From Janthinobacterium sp. PC23-8 (GTDB taxonomy: Bacteria > Pseudomonadota > Gammaproteobacteria > Burkholderiales > Burkholderiaceae_D), in assembly GCF_002250505.1 (NCBI RefSeq), contig NZ_NJGY01000001.1, forward strand, positions 3,287,230 through 3,351,229: DNA of 64,000 bases. Reading direction: 5' to 3'. The translations under genes and the position numbers were made by a program. The notes under the pieces are model-generated. The model was not told the DNA's origin. It saw only the letters and a list, made by a program, of their open reading frames with translations, and searched no databases. Shown in pieces: positions 58,954 to 64,000 of the stretch (the stretch's first letter is position 1; each line of letters opens with the position of its first letter).

Positions 58954-61260
58954 ATGCAAAATCTTCTTCACAACCTCAATCCCGAACAACTGGCCGCCGT
59001 CACTTTGCCAGCCCAGCATGCCTTGATCCTGGCCGGCGCCGGCTCGGGCAAGACCCGCGTGCTGACCACCCGCATCGCCTGGCTGATTCAGACCCAGCAA
59101 GTGTCGCCACCGGGCATCCTGGCCGTGACGTTTACCAATAAGGCCGCCAAGGAAATGCTCACGCGCCTGTCGGCCATGCTGCCGATCAATACGCGCGGCA
59201 TGTGGATCGGCACTTTCCACGGCCTGTGCAACCGCTTGCTGCGTACGCATTACCGCGATGCGGCCTTGCCGCAGACTTTCCAGATCCTCGATTCCCAGGA
59301 TCAGTTGTCGGTGATCAAGCGTTTGCTCAAGGCAAACAATATCGACGATGAAAAGTTCCCGCCGAAGACGGTGATGTATTTCATCAACAACGCCAAGGAC
59401 CAGGGCCTGCGCGCCACCGACGTCGAAGCGTATGACGCGCACGAGCGCAAGATGGTCGAGTTGTACCAGTTGTATGACGACCAGTGCCAGCGCGAAGGGG
59501 TGGTCGATTTTGCCGAACTGCTGCTGCGCACCTATGAATTGCTGAGCCGCAACCAGCCGCTGCGCGAGCATTACCAGGCGCGTTTCCGCCATATCCTCGT
59601 CGACGAGTTCCAGGATACCAATAATCTGCAATACAACTGGTTGAAATTGCTGGCCGGCCACGGCAGCCGCGATGGCGGCGCACTGTTTGCCGTCGGCGAC
59701 GATGACCAGAGCATCTATGCCTTCCGCGGCGCCAACGTCGGCAACATGAGCGCCTTCGAGCATGAATTCCAGGTGAAAAACCTGATCAAGCTGGAACAGA
59801 ACTATCGCTCCCACGGCCATATCCTCGACAGCGCCAACGTCTTGATCGCCAACAACAGCAAGCGCCTGGGCAAGAATTTGCGCACCGACGCCGGCCATGG
59901 CGAACAGGTGCGCGTGGTTGAAGCCAGCTCCGACCTGCAGGAAGCGCAGTGGATCATCGAGGAGGCGAAAAGCCTGATCGCCGAGGGCGCTTCGCGCAGC
60001 GAGATCGCGATTCTGTACCGCTCGAATGCGCAGTCGCGCGTGATCGAGCATGCGCTGTTTTCGGCCGCGATTCCGTATCATGTGTATGGCGGCCAGCGTT
60101 ACTTCCAGCGCGCCGAGGTCAAGCATGCGATCGCCTACTTGCAGCTGATGGACAATCCGCACAACGATTCGGCCTTTTTGCGCGTGGTCAATTTCCCCAC
60201 GCGCGGCATCGGCATGCGCTCGATCGAGCAGTTGCAGTCGGCCTCCGAGCAGCATGGCATTTCGCTGTACGCCTCGGTACCTTATGTGGCGGGCAAGGCG
60301 GGCAGCACCCTGGCCGGCTTCGTCAAGCTGATCGAAGGCGTGCGCTTTGAAACCCAGCAACTGTCGCTGCCGGAAATGGTGCGCGTGGTGCTCGAAGCGA
60401 GTACCTTGCTGCGGCACTATCAGAACGAAAAAGAAGGCGCCGACCGCATCGAGAATCTGGAGCAGATGGTCAGCGCCGCCACCCAGTTCGTCAATGAAGA
60501 AGGGTTTGGCCAGGCCGCGCCGGCCCATCTGGGGCCTGGCGCCCAGGCGCAGCCGGGCGCGCCCATCGTCAACCAGGATGGCATCGAGATCCTGGACGCC
60601 GACGCGCCCTTGCCGGCCGTGATGTCGCCGCTGTCGGCCTTCCTGTCGCACGCCTCGCTGGAAGCTGGCGACAACCAGGCGCAGGCGGGCCAGGATGCGC
60701 TGCAGATGATGACGGTGCACTCGGCCAAGGGCCTGGAATTTGACAACGTCTTTATTACAGGCCTGGAAGAGGGCCTGTTCCCGCACGAAAGCAGTTCCAA
60801 GGAAGACAATGGCGTGGAAGAAGAGCGGCGCCTGATGTACGTGGCCATCACGCGCGCGCGCAAGCGCCTGTACATGAGCTTTTCGCAAACGCGCATGCTG
60901 CACGGCCAGACCCGCTACAACATGAAGTCGCGCTTCTTCGACGAGTTGCCCGAAGAAGCCTTGAAATGGCTGTCGCCGAAAGTGCAGGCCAACTGGTTCG
61001 GCAACCGCAAATCGGCCTGGGACGAAGCGCCGCGCACGGTCGGCAGCCTGGGTTCGGACAACGCCATTGCGCAAAAGATCGCGCAGAAGTCACCGGGCGG
61101 CGGCTGGCGCATCGGCGAATCGGTGAGTCACGCCAAGTTCGGCGAAGGCGTGATCGTCAATATCGAAGGCGGCGGCGGCAATGCGCGCGCCCAGATCAAC
61201 TTCGGCCAGCATGGCATGAAGGTGCTCGACCTGGGGATTGCCAAGCTGGAGCGGCTTTAA
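58954..61260 (+). CDS. uvrD: UvrD/Rep/PcrA family DNA helicase
   Basis: 3'-5' superfamily 1 helicase for nucleotide excision and mismatch repair. The 768-residue protein has Walker A GAGSGKTRVL (about 31-40), motif II LVDEFQDTN, motif III GDDDQSIYAFRGAN, motif IV QNYRSHGHIL, motif V MTVHSAKGLEFDNVF and motif VI YVAITRARKRLYM. The C-terminal tudor-like RNA polymerase-binding part is SVSHAKFGEGVIVNIEGGG. The TAA stop overlaps the stop of the convergent membrane protein gene by 4 bases. Confidence 0.96.
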   Translation: MQNLLHNLNPEQLAAVTLPAQHALILAGAGSGKTRVLTTRIAWLIQTQQVSPPGILAVTFTNKAAKEMLTRLSAMLPINTRGMWIGTFHGLCNRLLRTHYRDAALPQTFQILDSQDQLSVIKRLLKANNIDDEKFPPKTVMYFINNAKDQGLRATDVEAYDAHERKMVELYQLYDDQCQREGVVDFAELLLRTYELLSRNQPLREHYQARFRHILVDEFQDTNNLQYNWLKLLAGHGSRDGGALFAVGDDDQSIYAFRGANVGNMSAFEHEFQVKNLIKLEQNYRSHGHILDSANVLIANNSKRLGKNLRTDAGHGEQVRVVEASSDLQEAQWIIEEAKSLIAEGASRSEIAILYRSNAQSRVIEHALFSAAIPYHVYGGQRYFQRAEVKHAIAYLQLMDNPHNDSAFLRVVNFPTRGIGMRSIEQLQSASEQHGISLYASVPYVAGKAGSTLAGFVKLIEGVRFETQQLSLPEMVRVVLEASTLLRHYQNEKEGADRIENLEQMVSAATQFVNEEGFGQAAPAHLGPGAQAQPGAPIVNQDGIEILDADAPLPAVMSPLSAFLSHASLEAGDNQAQAGQDALQMMTVHSAKGLEFDNVFITGLEEGLFPHESSSKEDNGVEEERRLMYVAITRARKRLYMSFSQTRMLHGQTRYNMKSRFFDELPEEALKWLSPKVQANWFGNRKSAWDEAPRTVGSLGSDNAIAQKIAQKSPGGGWRIGESVSHAKFGEGVIVNIEGGGGNARAQINFGQHGMKVLDLGIAKLERL

Positions 61261-62039
61261 CGCTTATCCAGCGACACCTTGCCCGTATCGGCCGGCACGC
61301 CAAAAATCTGCCGGTACGCCGCATAAAACGAGCAATGCATGATCACCGTCAAGATCATCGACAGCGGCATCATCAGCTGAATCGCCATCGGCGTGCGGCC
61401 GACGATCATGAACAGCAACTGGCTGGTGACGATGCTGATGGCGAACCAGGTCGAGGCAAACACGATAAAGGCCGACAGCGAACGCCAGACGGCGAAAAAG
61501 CTGAAGAACAGCGCCTTGCCCAGGCTGATGTGCTGCCAGTAGATCAGCGGCGCGGCAAAGCAGAAGGCCATCGCCGCTGGAATATACATCACAAGGGTCA
61601 CGACGATGGCCGAGCCGATATTCGATTCGCGGATCACGTCGGGCGAGGTCTGCGGATTGAGCTGGCCCGTCACCAGTTGCCACAGGGTGCCGCCGTCGAC
61701 CAGCGACGAGGCGCCGATGGCCACGATGGCCATCATGATGTACAGCACGCCCAGGCCGAACAATACCGGCAGGGCCGGCTTGCGAAAGCCCGACAGCAGC
61801 AAGCCGGGCACGACGCGCTTGCCCTGGTCGATATGCAGGCAGCCCTGCGCAAAGGCGACCGAGAAAATCGGCACCAGGATCACGGGCAGCAATTGACCCA
61901 GCAGCGGGATGATGCTCACTAACAGCATGCACACCATATAGCCGAGAAACAGCATCGACAGGCCGCCCGGTTGCTTGCGAAACAGGCCGAAGCCTTGTTT
62001 CACCCAGTGCCAGCCTGTGCTTGCAGGTAATTTTTCCAT
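61257..62039 (-). CDS. BPSS1780-like membrane protein
   Basis: The protein has 260 residues with about six membrane helices (LSMLFLGYMVCMLLVSIIP, LPVILVPIFSVAFAQG, VLFGLGVLYIMMAIVAIGA, IVVTLVMYIPAAMAFCFAA, LSAFIVFASTWFAISIVTSQLL, LMMPLSMILTVIMHCSFYAA). The conserved N terminus EKLPASTGWHWVKQGFGLFRKQP marks the betaproteobacterial BPSS1780 family of unknown function. The start at 62039 was chosen for this motif. It is 4 bases downstream of thrB and converges on uvrD with a 4-base overlap. Confidence 0.85.
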   Translation of the reverse strand: MEKLPASTGWHWVKQGFGLFRKQPGGLSMLFLGYMVCMLLVSIIPLLGQLLPVILVPIFSVAFAQGCLHIDQGKRVVPGLLLSGFRKPALPVLFGLGVLYIMMAIVAIGASSLVDGGTLWQLVTGQLNPQTSPDVIRESNIGSAIVVTLVMYIPAAMAFCFAAPLIYWQHISLGKALFFSFFAVWRSLSAFIVFASTWFAISIVTSQLLFMIVGRTPMAIQLMMPLSMILTVIMHCSFYAAYRQIFGVPADTGKVSLDKR

Positions 62040-62043
62040 GTTC

Positions 62044-63000
62044 TTAAAACAGTTCCGGTGCGGGTGTGGCGATGCGTTCGCGCAAGATACGTTCAAAATG
62101 CGCGGGATCGTGGGGTGTCAGCATTTCGGCTTCGCGCGGCTGGTAGTAATCGTACAGGCGCGACAGCCAGAAGCGCAGCGCGGCTGCGCGCAGCAGCGGC
62201 TGCCATGCCGTGTGTTCTTCGTTGCCAAAGGGGCGCACGGCCTGGTAGGCATCGAGCAGGGCACGTACGCGCGCGACGTCGAGTTTGCCGGTAGGCAAAT
62301 CGATGCACCAGTCGTTGACGGTGACGGCCACGTCGAACAGCCAGGTGTCGCAGCCGGCAAAGTAAAAATCGAAAAAGCCTGTCAGTTGTTCGCCGTCGAA
62401 CATCACGTTGTTGCGGAACAGGTCGGCATGCACGGGGCCGCGCGGCAAGGCTTTGTAGGTGGCGCAGGCGGCAAAGGCGTCCTGGAAATGAATCTCGGCG
62501 CGCAGCAAATGCGCGTTCGCGTCGTCCAGGTGCGGCAAGACCAGCGGCGTGGTGGCGTTCCACCAGTCCAGGCCGCGCAGGTTCGGTTGTTGCAGCGGAA
62601 AATCCTGCGCCGCCAGGTGCATTTTCGCCAGCATGGCGCCAACGGCCGCGCAGTGGACCGCTTGCGGTTCCATTTGCGATTGACCATCGAGTTTGCTGAC
62701 GATGGCGGCCGGCTTGCCTTGCAAGGCGGACACCAGTTCGCCGTCGGCGTTCGGAATCGGCGCCGGCACCAGCACGCCGCGCTCGGCCAGGTGGCGCATC
62801 AGTTGCAGATAGAACGGCAATTGCTCGAAGCTCAGGTTTTCAAAAATCGTCAGCACATATTCGCCGCGTTCGGTGCTGAGGAAAAAATTGCTGTTTTCAA
62901 TGCCGGAAGCGATGCCCTTGAGTGCCAGAGGTTTGCCGAGGGGAAATTGCTTGATCCACTGGCCGAGATCGTCCAGGTTGAGCGCGGTAAAAACTGCCAT
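62044..63000 (-). CDS. thrB: Homoserine kinase (ThrB, choline kinase-like fold)
   Basis: Phosphorylates homoserine in threonine synthesis. The 318-residue protein is of the ThrB2/APH-like type used by many betaproteobacteria, not the GHMP type. Motifs are [26 protein letters not shown] at the front, the catalytic loop [18 protein letters not shown] and metal motif [18 protein letters not shown]. It is followed after 4 bases by the BPSS1780-like gene. Confidence 0.93.
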   Translation of the reverse strand: MAVFTALNLDDLGQWIKQFPLGKPLALKGIASGIENSNFFLSTERGEYVLTIFENLSFEQLPFYLQLMRHLAERGVLVPAPIPNADGELVSALQGKPAAIVSKLDGQSQMEPQAVHCAAVGAMLAKMHLAAQDFPLQQPNLRGLDWWNATTPLVLPHLDDANAHLLRAEIHFQDAFAACATYKALPRGPVHADLFRNNVMFDGEQLTGFFDFYFAGCDTWLFDVAVTVNDWCIDLPTGKLDVARVRALLDAYQAVRPFGNEEHTAWQPLLRAAALRFWLSRLYDYYQPREAEMLTPHDPAHFERILRERIATPAPELF

Positions 63001-63026
63001 GGGAAAGAGATCAGATCAAAAAGGTC

Positions 63027-63054
63027 AAAAAAAAACCGTCTGCCCTGCGGACGG
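63027..63054 (-). terminator. Rho-independent terminator after the DUF2782 gene
   Basis: On the minus strand CCGTCCGC pairs with GCAGACGG (one mismatch) around AGG, followed by a run of nine T. It separates the DUF2782 gene from thrB. Confidence 0.85.
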
Positions 63055-63082
63055 CCGGGGCAGTGCGGTGAGGAAGGCTTGC

Positions 63083-63484
63083 TTACTTGGCTGGTGGCGC
63101 TGGCGGTGCGGGAGTGTCGTCGCTGGCCTCATCATCGCGCTGTTTCTGTTTTTTCTTGCCCAGGTCAAACTCCATCACCTTCCATTGCGGGCCGCGCAGG
63201 GCGCTGCCGTGGGCCTGGTCGCTGCCTGCCGACGGCTTCATGTAATAGGTGCTGCCACCCGAGGTCACTTTCACTTCGGACGTGACGCCATTTTCGCGCT
63301 TTTCCGTGATCTGCCGGGCCGGCGCTGCCGGAGTGACGGTAATGGGGGCTTCGCCCATTTCCTCGATACGTTCCAGCCGCGGTGGCGCATCGCTGGGTTT
63401 CGGTGGCGTCTGGGCGCTGGCGATCGCCGACACGGCCAGCAGGGGCAGGGCCAGGAGTTGCCAGAGAGTGGAGGTAGGCATCAT
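63083..63484 (-). CDS. DUF2782 domain-containing exported protein
   Basis: The 133-residue protein has a signal peptide (STLWQLLALPLLAVSAIASA). The DUF2782 pattern PPRLERIEEMGEAPITV, RQITEKRENGVTSEVKVTSGGSTYYMKPS is followed by a low-complexity C-terminal tail (KKKQKQRDDEAS, then a Pro/Ala-rich end). The family sits beside polA and thrB in many betaproteobacteria; its function is unknown. The start is the first of two adjacent ATG codons (63484 or 63481). Confidence 0.88.
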   Translation of the reverse strand: MMPTSTLWQLLALPLLAVSAIASAQTPPKPSDAPPRLERIEEMGEAPITVTPAAPARQITEKRENGVTSEVKVTSGGSTYYMKPSAGSDQAHGSALRGPQWKVMEFDLGKKKQKQRDDEASDDTPAPPAPPAK

Positions 63485-63765
63485 GATGGGGTCGCTTCCA
63501 AGTGTGACTGTGGCGTGACGCCGCAGTGGACAGGCTGTCAATAAGCCGTTGTTATCTATGGGGCATTGTAACAAACTGGTAAGCGATGCTGTTTTAAATG
63601 CGGAGAAATAACCGAGCGCGCCGGCACGCCGGGCCACACAGGCAAAAACGGCGCTGCGCACGCCAGGCAATGCGGCCGCAAACTCTGCGATAATTGAACG
63701 ATATTCCACCCGCCCGCCCCCTGTTTTCCTCTGGCAGGCGCGGCTCACCTTATTTTATTGGCATT

Positions 63766-64000
63766 ATGCAAAACACCCTGCTGTTAGTCGACGGTTCCAG
63801 TTACCTTTATCGCGCCTTCCACGCGCTGCCCGACCTGCGCAGCCCGGACGGCCACCCCACCGGCGCCATGCACGGCATGGTCACCATGCTGCGCCGCCTG
63901 CGCGCCGACTATCCGGCCGCCTACATCGCCTGCGTGTTCGATGCCAAAGGCAAGACTTTCCGCGACGATATGTATCCTGAATACAAGGCCACGCGCGCCT
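63766..64000 (+). CDS. polA: DNA polymerase I, 5' end only
   Basis: The visible 78 residues begin [21 protein letters not shown] and continue [48 protein letters not shown]. These are the 5'-3' exonuclease domain motifs ([32 protein letters not shown]) of PolA. The rest of the protein (normally about 900 residues) is outside the window. It is divergent from the DUF2782 gene. Confidence 0.96.
   Translation, partial: MQNTLLLVDGSSYLYRAFHALPDLRSPDGHPTGAMHGMVTMLRRLRADYPAAYIACVFDAKGKTFRDDMYPEYKATRA

Noticed and set aside
57814-61074. 1086-codon antisense frame spanning the ANTAR regulator, the heptad-repeat gene and uvrD
   Set aside because: A shadow of three real genes; no recognisable domain.

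Overview
The window is about 64 kb of GC-rich, densely coded chromosome. It looks like a betaproteobacterium of the Burkholderiales, most probably the Oxalobacteraceae (Janthinobacterium/Massilia/Duganella type). This rests on gene order (def-fmt divergent from dprA-smg-topB; rplM-rpsI-argC-erpA; anmK and an M23 peptidase divergent from tyrS-dtd; dusB-fis-purH; ruvCAB; uvrD, thrB, a DUF2782 gene, polA) and on the protein sequences. It is inference, not a database match. I see no rRNA, tRNA, prophage, insertion sequence, integrase or CRISPR array. Both ends cut genes: metH at the left, polA at the right.

Layout. 1-2462: metH (3' end missing). 2853-5327: a lipoprotein with IPT/TIG-like repeats and an M66-like zinc protease motif. 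5495-6811: a tautomerase-like gene meeting a LysR regulator stop to stop. 6838-13273: fmt and def, divergent from dprA, smg and a tailed topoisomerase III. 13344-17031: an apparent phosphate-starvation operon of two alkaline phosphatases and a His-rich exported protein, with a Pho-box-like promoter. 17225-19245: catalase and a DUF4279-like gene. 19249-25922: two ABC-2 systems on one strand, one with its permease fused to an M1 aminopeptidase domain. 26056-30415: an orphan gene, coq7, an OsmC gene, rplM-rpsI, argC and erpA. 30491-36223: anmK, an M23 peptidase, tyrS-dtd, a PEBP gene and a histidine phosphatase.

36341-45638: dusB-fis-purH, ruvCAB, a yaiI-like gene, a DUF2147 gene and valS. 45906-52811: a signalling block with a CHASE-PAS-GGDEF-EAL protein, a divergent Crp/Fnr regulator, a hybrid histidine kinase, a REC-PAS protein without an output domain and a small membrane protein. 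52868-57416: a TPP riboswitch followed by thiC-thiS-thiG-thiD-thiE, with no thiO in the operon. 57506-58863: an ANTAR response regulator and an exported protein with Gly/Met heptad repeats. 58954-64000: uvrD, a membrane protein, thrB, a DUF2782 gene and the start of polA.

Most of the window is housekeeping. The least ordinary parts are the ABC-2/M1 peptidase fusion next to a second ABC-2 exporter, the M66-like lipoprotein, the His-rich partner of the alkaline phosphatases, the receiver-PAS protein beside a hybrid kinase, the ANTAR regulator after the thiamine operon, and the -10-like hexamers placed exactly six bases before the uvrD and ruvC start codons. I found no clear new defence or mobile system. 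Protein positions below were counted from the start codon chosen for each gene.
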